Shown here: piece after piece, positions 12,037-25,594 of the stretch
Position numbering within the stretch: position 1 is the stretch's first letter
Layout of the letters: every line of letters begins with the position of its first letter
NCBI GenBank assembly: GCA_020747065.1
Contig: JAGMVK010000010.1
Location: 806,001 to 870,000, forward strand
Reading direction: 5' to 3'
Origin: Cadophora sp. MPI-SDFR-AT-0126
Taxonomy: Eukaryota; Ascomycota; Leotiomycetes; Helotiales; Ploettnerulaceae
Length of the DNA: 64,000 nt
Program-made: the position numbers and the translations under genes
Notes under the pieces: model-generated
Seen by the model: only the letters and a program-made list of their open reading frames with translations
What the model was told of the DNA's origin: nothing
The model's database searches: none

Positions 12037-15000
12037 CTATTCCCCTTCTGGCTTAGCGTAGTCCCTACGCTTAAATATAACTAAGAATTATTAATAGTTA
12101 CTAACGATTATCTTCCTTAAATATTATAGCTAATATAGTAAAGAAATTAAATATTACTTAGATAAAGAAAAAATAGCGCTTATAGTTTACACTACGTATT
12201 AAAGCTACTACTTACTATATAAAACTATATTCCTTTTACTATAGCTTTTCGTGTACTTATTTCCTAGAGTTATTAATATTAAAAAGATACTTTAAGTGTA
12301 TTCACTTAAAGCGCAGCGACTTTACAGTAATTCCTTAGAGTATATAATTAAGTTCTCCTTCCCTGATTAGCTTATATACTATTTTAAGCTAGGGAAGACT
12401 ATATTTATCCCTTGTTTTCCTACGCTTTTTCCTAAGTCTATTATAGTTGACTCTAATTTCTAGTTTCTAGCTTTTAAGCTAGATACTTTCTTAGTGTTCT
12501 TTTAGCTAGATCCCTTAGTAAGTAATTCGCTAATTAACTTAGATCCTTCTAATTCCTTATAGTTATCCCTAGGTTTAAGCGATATTAATTCTTAGAGCTT
12601 ACTTAAGTTCTTAACTAGAACTATTAAAGTAGATCTAAGTAATTTAAGTTTTATATAAGCTCCTAAGTATTTTCTTTATACTTATATTCTTTTTATTTTA
12701 TTAAGTATTCTTATTAATTCTTAATTATAGTCCGGGTATTAAGTAGCTTTTTTACTTTATATATATTAAGGTTATTTTTAGGCCAGATTTCCTTATCTAT
12801 TACTAAGGGTATTAGCTCTTTAATGGATTCTAGTAAGGATATATAGAAAGCTAAGTGTACTTTAGAATCCTTAAGTAGTTTTAGCTAGTAATTAATTAGT
12901 CTCTTTTATTTTAAGATCTTAAATAGCTTAAGTTTCTTAAAGTCTAGTTTTATACTTAATTATTTTATTTTAATATATTTATAAAGTAAGTATACTTTAT
13001 CCTTTTTCTTAAGCGGAGGTCCTATACTTCACTTCTAGTTACTATATTTCATAGTCCTTAAGTTCAAGAACTTAATATTCTTTACAAGCTACTATTATAG
13101 TTCCCTTAATTTATTTACTAGTACTCTTAATTATTTAGTATTAATATTATTCCTCTTAAGTTACTTATAAGCTTTTAGTTCATAGCTATAGTTAGCGAAG
13201 AAAGGTAATACTAAAGTAGCCTTATTTTTTGTGCTATTAAAGGCGAACTATATAAGTAAGAGGAGTTCTACCTAATTACTCTATTCCCTATTAATATAAT
13301 TATACAGGTATTATTCTAGTATTTAGTTAAGTCTTTTTATTTATCTATCTATTTATAAGTAAAAAGCGATTAATACTTTATAATTTAGTCCTATCTAGTT
13401 CATTAGTAATATCTAGAACTTAAATATAAATAGCTTATCTCTATTAGATATAATTTCTCTTAGTAGCTTATATTAGCTTACTACGATTTTAAGGAATATA
13501 TATACTAATTCTTATACGTTACTTCCTTCCTTATATAGGATAAAGTACTTATATTTAGTAAGTTAGTCTATTACGACCTATATTATATTAAATATAGTCT
13601 TTGTTATTAGTTCCTTAGATAAAGGCAATTTAATAATAAAGTTAAATGCTATAGATTCCTATACTCTTCTTAGTATCGGGAGCGATTAGAGTAGCTTATA
13701 AGGTATATATCTATTTAACTTACTCCTATTACATAAGTTGTATTCCCTAATAACTACTTTAATATACTTCCTTATCCCTAAGAAGTAATAGTCCCTAGTT
13801 ATCCTTTTAAAGATTCTCGCGATTCCTTAGTATCTATAGATTAGTAGTAAGTACTATTCTACTATAAATTACTGCTTTAACTTAGCTAGAATATATATAA
13901 GACCTTTAAATCGTAAAATACTATTATTATCTATAAAAAAGTCTTATATTTATATTATTAGTACTTATAAAGTATACTTATTATTTAAGTACGCTTTCCT
14001 AATTCGTTATATAAGCGCGTTATCTTCTATTACTACAAGGGTAGTAAGAAGCTTATAATTATATTTTAATTTATTAGCTCTTACCTTAAGTATCGCTCTA
14101 AGTTTCTCTATTAGTTTACTTAAGTAATCTTATTATTTATTAAAGGTATTAATCTTAGTATTTTTTAATCTTTTCTAATATATAATATTTAGTTTTAAAG
14201 TAAATAGTTCCTCTAATTACTTAACTTACTATTAGTTTAATATCTTAGTTATAGTAAAGGATATAAGATTCTTATAATCTATTTATACTTAAATTATATA
14301 TTTTACTTCTTTAAGGTAGTAGTGCTATTACTTATATATAGCTACTATAGCTAATAATTCCTTATTATATATATCGTAATTAAGCTTAGTAAGCGTAAAT
14401 ATCCGTAAGTAGTATATAATAAGTTGTAGTATTTTATTATACTTTTAACTCAGGTAAGCCCCTAGAGCGAAGTCTAAGGTATCAGTTTCTATAATAATCT
14501 CTAGTTCTAGGTTATAAGTAACTAAGATAGAAGCTTTTATAAAGTATTTTTTTAAGTTAAGGAACGCCTTTATTACTTTCCTTGTTTACTTAAACTCCTA
14601 GTTCTTTTTTATAAGCTCTATAAGTGCCTTAGCTATTATAGAGTAGTTATATATAAATCTTCTATAGAAGTTCATAAATCCTAAGAAGAATATTATATAT
14701 ATAATTATTATTAAGATAAACTACGATAGTATTATCTTAATTTTTACTAGGTTTATATAGATTTTATATCTTTTAATAATAAATCCTAAGAAATAGGTTT
14801 TCTCTTAGTAAAATTTATATTTTTCTAGTTTTAAAAGAAGTTTAGTTATCCTTAGTTTAGTTAATACTTTCCTTACGTATTAAATATACTCTCTTTTATT
14901 CTTAAAGTAAATAAGTATATTATCTAAGTAAGTAATTACGAAAATATTAAAATACTTATATAATTAGTTATTAATTATTTATTAGTAGGATATAAGTGCG

Positions 15001-17812
15001 TTTATAAGCTTAAATAGTATAACTTAGTATTTATATAAGCTATAGTATATTTAAAATACTATTTTCTACTCTTCTCCTTCCTTTATCCGTATAAGGTTAT
15101 AAGCGCTTCTTATATCTAAGGTAGTGAATATCGTTGCTCCCTGAAGTCGGTTATATAGCTCATTAATTAAAAGTAGTAAGTACTTATTTTTAATAGTTAT
15201 ATTATTAAGTATATAGTAATTAATATATAAGCGGAGTTTTCTATCCTTCTTTAGGACAAATAGTATTAAGCTAGTAGCTAATAAGGTAGAGAGTCGTATA
15301 AATCCTTTCGCTAGATTCTTATTAATATTTTTTTTTTAGGTATTATAGCTCTACTACAGATTACTAATATATTAGTCTAAAGCTAGGCGTCTTTCCTAGT
15401 TCTAGGGGTATCTTGTAGTCTTATAGTTAATACTTTAGAAAGGCTTTATTCTTAAGTCCTTTAAGGAATAGTAATTTATATTCCTTATACGCTACTAGTA
15501 TTTACTTTAGCGTAGAGGCCTAGGCACGGTCCTTAGTAGTTAAGAGAGTAGTATATAGCTCTTCTTACTTTAAGGTATTAGCTCCCTAATTAAGTATCTT
15601 ACGATTACTTCTATACTAATAATAGTCTAAAGTGATTTATTCCTTCTACTAGTTTATAGTAGAGTTATAAAGTAATAGCTATAGTATACTAAGTACTAGC
15701 TTATAAGTTCTTAAGTTAGTAATATTAAATTTAATATTTTTAGTATATCTTTATAATATTTTTATAATTAGCTAATTAGTTTAAAGGATCACTTATCTAT
15801 TTAATAATCCGATAGTATCTTTATTTAGTATAAATAGATAATATAAGTATTCTTTCTTAACTAGCTTAAACTTATAGCTTAAGGCTATCTATTAATTTAT
15901 GAAAGTACTTATTACTCTAGAGTCTATTATAGCTCTAAGTATTCGCTTATTAATATAAATAGTTAGGAAGAATTACTATCTTCTCTCTATTATATATAAT
16001 TCTTTATTATATAAGATCCTAAGCTCTTTATAAATACTTATTAGTGGCCTATTATTAGTAAGATCTCTTAGTTTTTTAAAGGTTCAAGCACTACTAGTAG
16101 TTCTTTAATAAAGAAAAGTAGCCTCTTATTATTAAAGAATATTAGTCTCTTATAATATAGCTAGTAATCCCTATTAATCTTACTAGAGTAATAAACTATA
16201 TATATAGTTCTAATAGAATAATTATATAAGTTTTATATATTAAGAGTAATTAATCTCTATTATATCCCTAGTTTCTTAAAGCTTATATATCTCTTTTTCA
16301 TATACGTTTCTTTCTTTCCTATAGATTACGAGCTAAGCTTATAATATAAGTATATATTCCTTGTTTTTTGCGAAAGCTTTTATATACTATTAATTTCAGC
16401 GAACTACTATATTAGTCTTAGCGCGGCTATTCTTATATCTGCGAATAATAATATAAATTCGTATTATATACTCTAAATATATTTCTTTTTTAGTTATTTA
16501 ATATATAATAGCTTCTTTTACTTCTATTATAGTAGGGTATTAGTTCATAATATCTTCGTAGTCCTAATCGTATAAAGTGCTTACTTCCTTAGTAGCTTTC
16601 TCGATTAACTTTTTTCCTATAGCGATTTCATATATAAGGTATTCTTTTATTAAAGATTTTAAAATATCTAATAAGTTAATACTATCTAAGGATAAGCTAT
16701 TACTATCTTAGCTAGTATTAATATTAAGTCCTTAGATTACTTATACTAATTTTATAGTAGTGTTCTCTTATACTTAAGTCGTGTTAAGTATTATAAGTTT
16801 ATTATACTTTTCTTTACCTTAGATAATAGTATTTAGTTATTTTCCTAGTAAGTGTCCTTAGGTCTTCCTTCTCTTACCTTTATAATTCCGGGTTATATAG
16901 CTAAGTTTTCTGTAATTAAAATAAGTTCGATTCTATAAGTATTTATTCTATTCTTATAGTAATAATTATTTCCTATAAGTAGTGTCTAGTTCTATAAAGT
17001 CTTTGTAATTTACTTTACACGAGTAGTTATTATTCTTCGTAGTCTTACTTTCCTTTATTCTATAGTAATTTAAGTTATACTTTCCTTTCTTTTTTATATT
17101 ACACTTATACTAATTGTTATCGATCTTATAAACGGCTTTAATAAGCTGCTTTAAGTTATTAATAGTACTACTATACTAGAGGAGCTTATCTTTAATGAAG
17201 TCTTTAAGTCCTTTTTAGTAGGCGTAGCTAAGTACCTTATTTTCCTATTTTATATAAGTAGAGTAGTATTAAAAGTCCTAGGTGTATATAGTAACTAATC
17301 CCTTTTACTTAAGGGATTCGATAGCCTTTTCTACCTCTCGTCTCTTATTTATAATTCTAAAGTTTACTTTAATTTTAATAATAAATCTTTTCTAAGTACT
17401 AAAGATTTTAATAGTAATATCTTTCACCTTTTACTTATTAATAATTTTATCTTTATTACTTTAGAAGAGATAGTCCTCTAAGAATCCCTTAATTTAGTTT
17501 ATAGCTTTTCTTTTAAAAAGTATTATAGCTTATAAGACTTACTTAGTCTTAAATTAAAACTATTCTCTATTAAACTTAATATATAATCGGAATTATAAGA
17601 AGAACTTATAAAAGCAGTTCCTTTTACTACTAAAGGGTTTAATACTCTTATATTTAAGGTTCTTATTAATTTCTCCTATAAGCGCCTTATTACTAGTAGT
17701 AGTAGTTAATAGTATAAGTATTACTATAGTAGTTCCCTAAGTACTTCTTAAGATAAAAGATATCTTTTTAATTTAATATATATACCGATACTTATTAGTA
17801 TAGTACTTAAAG
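12037..17812 (-). mobile_element. Ty3/gypsy retrotransposon A, internal region, RIPed
   Basis: The minus strand encodes a decayed gypsy polyprotein. At about 15320-14880 it reads DGKLRP-like DRKLRLYINYYILNN remnants, KNKYLLLLINELYNRLQG, IFTTLDIRSAYNLIRIKEG and a YLDNILIYF box (14910-14940). These match the reverse-transcriptase core including the (Y/V)xDD region, here changed to DN. Downstream on the minus strand (about 14700-12100) lie RNase H and integrase remnants; gag-like sequence is to the right (about 16800-17800). With both LTRs the element is about 6.76 kb, a usual gypsy size. It sits in the RT region of copia M1, so it is younger than M1. Many TAA/TAG codons at Gln positions show RIP. 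Confidence 0.85.
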
Positions 17813-18302
17813 TATAATGTATAATTAAGCTAGTATTACTTAAGAGTACAAATAGTTAGTAGATTAATAAGTAAGGATACTATTACTAATTAAGTAGATA
17901 ACTATTATAAGTTATTAAGTATATATAATAATACTATATTTAAGTTAAGTATAAGGTTTTTATTTATAGTAAGAAATACTATTTACTTATATAGAATTCT
18001 TATTATATTAAGATTTTTTAAATCCCTTAAAGTTCTAGATCTTTAAATTCTTAAATCTCTTTTATAAGTAAGAGATCTAAGGATCTAAGAATCTATTATA
18101 TAACCTTAGCTATAGAAACTTATAGCTAAATTACTATATCTTAAAATACTATTATAAACTATAATAAGGTGATTTATATTTTTTAAAAGCTTTTAAGCTT
18201 TAGGAGACTATACTCCTAGAAGCTACTTAGTTCCTAGAAGTGCGCTTACCCGCAGGATTTCCCCTCCTAGGGCCCCGCGGCCTCTTAGGAGTATTCGTAA
18301 TA
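17813..18302 (-). repeat. Right LTR of gypsy A, 490 bp
   Basis: Intact-length LTR whose outer part pairs with the inverted 10615-10947 and whose inner part pairs with 11881-12036. Copia M1 sequence resumes right after it (ATAGTCTTAAGC at 18305). Confidence 0.8.
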
Positions 18303-21300
18303 AAATAGTCTTAAGCTTTTTATTATAAACTATCTTAATACTTAAGAACTATTATATATCTCTAAGATTATATATATTATATACTTCCTTTAGTTATTTA
18401 ATAATCTTTTCTTTAAGCTTCTAATTATTTTAATAATAAAGTACTTAAATATTATTTATATAAAAGAGAACTATTATTTTATATTCTACGTTTACGAATA
18501 TATAAAGTTCTTCTAAGTATAGAGAGAGTCCTAAGTTTATTAAGGTTTTACTTATTTATTTATATTATAAATATAAAGAGTCTTTTATTTTATAAAGTAC
18601 TTAATCTACTTATAGTATAAACTTAAGCTTTTAGAATCTAAAAGGAAAATAGTAATATATAGTTTTAGTATCTATATCTTTAAGTATATTAATAAATGTA
18701 TTAATTATATTAAAATACTTAATCTCTAGATTAAATTTTACTACGAGTATTATAGTAATATAAAATAACTTTAAGAAGAGAGTATTTATATAAGTTAAGA
18801 TAATTATACTTTTACTTTAGAGATTATTAAATATAATAATATATAATTAATACTTACTAATATATCTATTCTTATTTATCTTATACTTGAAAACTTATAT
18901 TAGTAGAACTAATAAGCTTATAAATTCTAAATTAAATACTTCTAGTATTTAGTATTTTTATTTTTCTATATTATTAGTTTTTAAATATATATCTTTTACG
19001 AATTATTATTTTATTAGGTAATTCTTTAGATTACTTTATTTCTTAGATTCTAGTAGTAAATCTTAAACTTTAATTTTAAGAAGTAAAATCTTCTTACTTA
19101 GTATTAGATAGCTTCCTTAAATAATTACTATAATAATTATATATATTATCTAAGTAGATTTTTATAGTTTCTCTTATTTCTCTTCTATTATATACTAATT
19201 AAGTATAAATATAGTAAGTATTTAATCTATTTTATCTACTACTTTTATATACTTTCTTAGAGAGATTACCTTTAAGCTTTAAGTTATTACTAATATTTAG
19301 CTAATTCTTTTATACTTTTTAAAGTAAAAGAGTAAGTATTATAAATACTTTTTTATATCTATCTTTTTTATATCTTCTTCTACTTACTTACTTACTTCTA
19401 GTACTTTTAGCTTTAGTATTTAAGTTAAGTAATTCACTTAGTAGATTATTTATTAAGTTTAATATCTATAAGTATATTATTATATTTATTACTTTAAGTA
19501 TATTTATTATTCTAATATCTTAATACTTACTTAGAGCTTTTAATAGTACTAGTATTAATCTTAGTCTTATAATTACTATTAGAAAAAGCTTAATTAGAAT
19601 TTAAATCTTAATTATTAAAGAATAAAGCAGACTCTACGCTTAGTTTTATTATATACTTATTATTAAATCTAAGACTTACTTACGTTTCTTCTAGTTTACT
19701 CTTACTAAACTCTATATTATACTTAATATAAGTCTTAGATTTAATATATTTTATAATAATTACTTATTACTTTAGCTAAGTATATTTTTTAGTTTAGGTA
19801 TAGTTCTTAGAGTTAGAAGTCTAATTATAGTACTTGAATTTCTAGTATAATCTTTTATTCTTAAGTTCTAATTCTTATTAGTAATAATTTCAGATTAGGT
19901 TTCTTATATTTATTCTTTTCTTAGATTAAGTAGAATTCCTTTATCTAAAGTAATTATATACTTATTTAGTATATTCTCTGAAATACTCTTTATAAGACTA
20001 GAGATATATCTAATTACTTCTTTATCTTATAGAAGCTTTATAAGAGATTAAGCTTTTTTATAAAGATCTCTACCTTCTCTTTTTTAGAAATATAAAAACT
20101 CTTTTTATTAAAGTAAATATTTCATATAATAATAATTTAATTAAGCTATAATACTTAGATCTTATAAATATTAGAAGTATAGAAACTTATAAAATAATTA
20201 ATATATATATAAGATTTAACTTTAAATGCTTTTTTTTTATTTAAGTACTTATTTTATTATTAATAAGTATACTTTATATCTAAAGATATAGATCTTATTT
20301 TAGTTAGGTTTAAAATTTATTATTAATCTTATAATAATTATAAGATTATACTATTAAAAGTAGTTATAGAACTACTAATTATTTATTTTAAGTAGTAATC
20401 TCTAGTTTTATATATAATTTATATATCTATTATATAAATAGATATCTACTAGTATATATTTAAGTCTAAGTTCTTTAAGAAGATTTATAGATAACTATAT
20501 TTTAATACCTCTTATAATTATTTTTTAGTTAGCTTATTCTACTATATTATTTAGTTTATAAGTTATAATTAGCGAGATCTCGAGCTTAATACTAAGCTTA
20601 TTTACTTATATCTTATATCTTATAAATCCTTAGATAGTAATAACTACTTTTTCTTAATTATACTTAAATTTATAGATTAAGAGTCTAAACTAAGTTTATA
20701 CTTAGTATTTAAAGCTCTTAATATATTTAAATACCTTATTATATATTTTTAACTAAAGTATATAGCTAATAAATAGTCTACTATATATATATTTAAGTAT
20801 AAAGAGCTAAGAGTAGTTTCTAAGGTAAATTAAGAAGTTAAATAGATCTTAACTAATCTTCTAAAATAGCTTTACTAATTATTACTTATTTAAATAGTAA
20901 GATATAATTTAAGAGGTATACACTAGTATATATTACTTATACTTTAAATATTTAATAATATTAAAGAATCTTATATTCTTAGAAACTTTTACTAACTTTT
21001 AAAGAGTATCTAAACTTAAGTACTTAGTCTATAGATACTATAACTTTTTTATACTTAAGCGAGTTATACTATAATTATATAATAGATAAAAAGCGTATAG
21101 CTTTTAGCGATTAGTACTAGAAAATATAATAATACTTACTTTACTATATAAGATCTTACTTAAGTTTAATAAATAATTTAAATATTTATTATATTTAAAG
21201 AATATAAGATTAAACTCGTAAATAAGCTTTCAAATAATTAAGTAATTACTTATAAACTAAGTATTATTATACAAGCGTAATATATAATTTATTTCGTAGT

Positions 21301-22216
21301 ACTATAATCTAATATTCTATAGATAAGCTTCTAATATAATATTTATATAAAAGCCTTTAATAATAATTATCTTAATAAGTATAAGATTAAAGATCTTTTT
21401 ATCTAAGCCTTAAAAAACGTCTTTTAGAATATATATTTTATATTTAATAATTAGTAACTAAAAGCTTCTATATTTAATAGTATCTTACAAATTTACTTTA
21501 AAGAATATACTAAGCTCTAATAATAATATATTATTAATAAAGTTAGTAGCTCTATAGTTATTAAGTAATATATTTATAGATAAGAGGCGATATTTATATA
21601 ATTTCTAAGTAAAGTAGATTTTAAGCTAGAAAGCTTTATTTAAGTTTAGAAGTATTATAATAAAATTACTAAAGGATATCTTATTTTTATTTGTTAAGTT
21701 TTTAAGAAATACTTTTTTTAATTTTTCTTAAGCTTTATTAGATTCCTATTTCTTAAGAGCGCTTTCTATACTTAGTAGTAATATTCTATTATTTCTTTTA
21801 TTAAAACTTAATCTTAGCGTTCTTTATTTATTAGGAATAAAATAATCGCAGATTTTTTTAGTAATTACGTTTAATATAAAAGGCTTTCTCTTTCTTATAT
21901 ATAAAAAGGTTTTACTATAGATTATAAGCTAGAGCTTTACGTAGTCTTTTAGAGCTTAATTATATATATAATTCTTTAAGTATAAATACTTATTTTTTAC
22001 TAAATTATTTCTACTAGTATTACTAGGCTCTAGAGCTATTATTATATTAATACTAGTATTATTACTCTTTCTACTAAGAGTAGTAAAATATTTATATTCC
22101 TTTCCTTTTCCGCTTATAAGTTTATAATATTAAATATTTATTTCTTTAGTATAAAAGAGTCTTATAAACTATATAAGAGTATATAACTATAGACTTCTAA
22201 GATTATTAGTCTTTTT

Positions 22217-22288
22217 AAAGCTAAGGAAATACTTATAAGATTATATATAATTAAAGCTAAGGAAATACTTATAAGATTATATATAATT
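22217..22288 (+). repeat. 36-bp tandem duplication
   Basis: Two exact copies of a 36-bp unit beginning AAAGCTAAGGAAATACTTAT, within the gag-side part of copia M1. Perfect identity inside mutated DNA suggests that it arose after RIP. Confidence 0.85.
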
Positions 22289-23247
22289 AAAGTTACTTAT
22301 AGTAATTAGGAAATTAGTAATACTAAAAGCTCTATTAATTTCTAGAATATAATATAAGATACTCTTATAAATAAGCTCTTAGTAAGATATAATCTATATT
22401 CTAGGATTAGTCCTAATTCTATTAGTTACTTTAAGGAAAGCTTAGTACTTACTCTTTATTACTAACTAGATTATTATCTTAGTTTAGTTAAGAATATATT
22501 TTAATATTTATAATAAGGCTTAGATATTAAAATCTCTACTTAAAATAATCTCTATATTTATAATCTTAAAGTATTACTTTACTATAGTTTTCTTAATCTA
22601 CTTGTAGAGTTTTTAGTATTATATTATTTAAAGTTATTAGATAAAAATATTTATTTTCTAAAGCTCAGATTTTAATTTAGCTATAGATTTATAATTAAAG
22701 CTTTTAATAATCTTAGATTTATATAAAGCTTTAAGTATATAATCTAGTAAAGATAATCCTTTAGCTATTTATATTTAAGACTATATCTTAGTTTTAGAAG
22801 TATTACTTTAAGAGTTATCTAGAGTTAATAAAGATCTTTTTACTTATACTTTAAGATTCTTTAAGTATTTTATATAATTTATATTATATAATTAATATAA
22901 GTAAGTATTCTAATCTTTAGTAATTTACTCTATAGTTTAAGGTATTTTATTAATAATTTAAGATAATAATAAAGTATCTAAAGTATTTAGATTAATAAAT
23001 AATTATAATCTAAGGATATTAATACTAAGAGTTAAATACTTAAATTAGGTAAAGAAATCCTCTAGCTTTAAATAAATAGTATTAGAGCTAAGTACTTTTT
23101 TAGAATTAGAATTATTTATAAGAAATATAATAGTAGAAAGATTATAGATTAAAAGAATAATTAAGAAAGTCTTTTTTTAATAGTTTAATTAAAGTTATAA
23201 ACTATATTTATACTAAGTAAATAATAAGATAGAATATAGTTTTTAAC

Positions 23248-23441
23248 TATTATATAGTAGTATAAGTAAGCTAAGTTAAAGAGACGAGATCTTTTATTAA
23301 GGTAAAAGTATAATATTAAGAGATATATTTAAAAGAGTATTACTTTCTTAAGGAAGGGCCTAAGAGTATATTATATATATATAGTATACTTACTAAGTAT
23401 ATACTAGACTAAATATAACTTCTGATAGGGCGCGTTCGATA
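23248..23441 (-). repeat. Copia LTR, 5' LTR of M1
   Basis: 194 bp, aligned end to end with the 195-bp LTRs at 10097, 45015 and 53298. It keeps a less mutated end, GCGCGTTCGATA. TATAT follows at 23442-23446, matching the left flank of M1. Confidence 0.8.
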
Positions 23442-23885
23442 TATATATACTTCTTTAATTAAATTTATATAAATAAAAAATTAAGTCTAAAGTAGTAAGT
23501 ACCTTATATGTATATATATATATACTTCTTAAATAAGTGTAATAATTATAAATTAGTATTTATAATATATATACTTAGCTTATAAAGAAAAGAATAAATA
23601 AATATATTATAATTTAATATATAAATAAAAATTATATAAGTTTAGTATAGAGTATATCTTTATATTACGAATATATACGTAGAATAATTTAATTAAAGAA
23701 TATAAATAAAATAAAAAGGATCTAAATCTAAAGATCGTATAAAGTAATTTAGTTTATAATTATATATAAGTTAAAAAGCGTATAAATAAGTAATTATTAT
23801 TAGATTTAAGTAAGACTTTACGATTATTAAATATAAGTAGTTAAATTAAAATAAGTATTAATTAGTAAACGTAAGATAGAAAAAT
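23442..23885 (-). mobile_element. Older copia fragment (M2) that hosts M1
   Basis: It matches the reverse complement of about 52840-53270, the stretch between pol and the 3' LTR of copia. The same sequence, with a roughly 70-bp segment repeated, also lies left of M1 (about 10027-10096). M1 therefore inserted into an earlier copy of its own family, in a duplicated TA-rich tract. Confidence 0.6.
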
Positions 23886-25011
23886 CTACTTTAATTCTTA
23901 CGTTAATTACGTAGTAGATTCTTTTAGTTCGTTCTTATCTACTAATATAATAATAATAGTAATTATCGATCTAAAATAATCGAAATAAAGCTATAGATAT
24001 TATTATTTAATTTTTTAATAATAAGATTAACTACGAAAAGAGATACTCTTAAATAAGTTATATAAAAACGAAATCTTAATAATTTTTCTCTTTACGTAAG
24101 TCACTAGATATAAAGACTTAAGATAATATAAACACTAAGTAAATTACTAAACTTAAGAATAAAATATAAGTTACTCTTTAAAGCTAGATTTCAATATAAA
24201 AAAGTCTTCGATTTTTTTAATTCTAAGGTTAATAGAGAGCTCTTATAAACGAAAAGAGACTCGCTAAGGCTTTATCTATAATTATTTAAGACAACTAACC
24301 TATTTTCATATGCGTATCTTATTACACTAGCTTTAATGATTTCCGAGCCTTTTTTTTATCGAATCTTATTAAAAACTCGATTTTCTAAATCTACGACCTT
24401 TTTATTACGTACGCCAATAATAATATTAATTCTTAAAACTTAGTATATATAAATTATATTATTTTCTTAATAATTCTATTAAGTTTTAATATCGTATAGC
24501 TTAATATTAAAAAAGAAATAATTAATATTGCGAAAATTAAGGTTTTTTAGTAAATATCTCTTAATTTTCGTTAATCGTAAAATTGCAAATCCTCGATTTT
24601 ATTCGCTTCTTATAATTTATAATAATAGTAATATAAAACAATTCTTTTTATAAAAGTATATAGTACTATACAAGTATTAAACTGACCTATACTACTTATC
24701 ATATAAATATATAGTTGACTTGTAGTATTAAAAGGCGTTGCCACGGGTTTAGTGAGGCTGATAAAAATTCGCGAGGTTGGGCTAAAGGTTTGAAGCTAGT
24801 TACTGACATTACTGTACTGAGAAGGTTCGCTGCGTCCGAATTGCTTGCCGCTTTCAGTATTTGTCTTCATGATGCCCTCACGAATTCTATGTCCTAAGAA
24901 CCCTGAGAATGTGATGGCCGAGAAAGATGATTATGTTTATCGCAGGCTTCCTTCTGCAACCGGCCCTGCTTCTAAGTGTTTCCTTCCTAACGGCCAACCG
25001 AGTTACGAATC

Positions 25012-25594
25012 TCAAATAAACACTACCAACACGATACCAGCAATTCCCAAACCCACAACCACTCCTCCCCAACTTCCCCCTCGACTTCTTACCGCACCAC
25101 TCGTCCAACACCCCGAAATCCCAAGCGTCAAATTACTCGTGCTCGCAATCTGCTGCGCACATTCCGAAAACACAAAAGTTTGATTCTCATTAACATGACA
25201 GTATTGACTTGAGGTACGCAGTCAGTACACAATGAAAGGATGGATAATCCACTGCAACAGCTCCATTGAGAGTGGAGTGAAATGCTGAAGTACAAACAGT
25301 AAACTCGAAATGTCCCTCGCCGATGAAATTGAGCTAATAAAGGTAAAGAAACAGGTCAACTCACATGCACGGATCCTTGTAGACAACCGGTGAGCTGTTT
25401 TCGCAACAGGAGCTGAAATTTAGATGTGTCGTGAACGGGAAGCCACAGAAATGGCCTTTTTCTTCCTTTGTGGAAAAGATCAATTCGTCGAGATTAGTTG
25501 CCGTGCAAACTGCAGGAAGAGATGCATTTTGCGCAAGGGAGGTCGGGATCACGGCGACGACTGCCAGTACGATTGTGACATAAGAGGTCAACAT
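25012..25594 (-). CDS. Small secreted 8-Cys protein with hydrophobic C-tail
   Basis: Predicted 141-aa protein, family not named. Exon 1 is 25594-25365, the intron 25364-25208 (157 bp, GTGAGT..CAAG, phase 2) and exon 2 25207-25012. Residues 1-21 form a signal peptide (hydrophobic core IVLAVVAVI, cleavage near SLA/QN). The ectodomain has eight Cys at 30, 50, 63, 64, 76, 80, 93 and 110 in a C-C-CC-C-C-C-C order, including SSCCENSS and CIQYCHVNE, and five N-glycosylation sequons. Residues 124-141 (GGVVVGLGIAGIVLVVFI) are hydrophobic up to the stop, after a small-residue stretch, which suggests a GPI-anchor signal or membrane tail. An unspliced reading stops after 77 codons and hides half the cysteines. 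The continuity of Cys spacing across the splice supports it; the acceptor AAG is less common than CAG. A cell-surface or effector-like role is an inference. Confidence 0.7.

Larger units (their letters stand above)
10097..23441 (-). mobile_element. Ty1/copia retrotransposon M1 (minus strand, interrupted)
   Basis: Full-length but decayed copia element. Its LTRs are 10097-10291 and 23248-23441 and it is flanked on both sides by TATAT, a 5-bp target duplication, though in a TA-rich tract. The part 18308-23247 is the reverse complement of 45210-50140 (gag, integrase and first part of RT) of the copy at 45015-53492. The part 10292-10614 matches the 3' end near 52980-53297. The missing middle (RT end, RNase H) lies inverted at 10948-11880. 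A Ty3/gypsy element is inserted in the RT region. Compared with the sister copy it lacks about 1.84 kb (counterpart of about 50765-52597), including the RNase H C-terminus. Gln-to-stop changes throughout indicate RIP; it cannot encode proteins. Confidence 0.8.
5411..24690. other. AT-rich RIP isochore 1 (nested transposons)
   Basis: About 19 kb of very AT-rich DNA with no intact gene. Reading frames of retrotransposons remain recognisable if TAA/TAG are read as mutated Gln codons, the expected result of RIP. The segment 5411-10026 and the segment 23886-24690 contain decayed repeat DNA that I could not classify. The copia and gypsy parts are listed separately. The left edge carries AGTAACTAGTTTTAAA (5420-5435), which also opens the second block at 30079. 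Confidence 0.85.

Noticed and set aside
10092..23446. TATAT flanks of M1 as firm proof of a target duplication
   Set aside because: The site is a TA-repeat tract, so the match could be chance; the LTR lengths and colinearity carry the argument instead.
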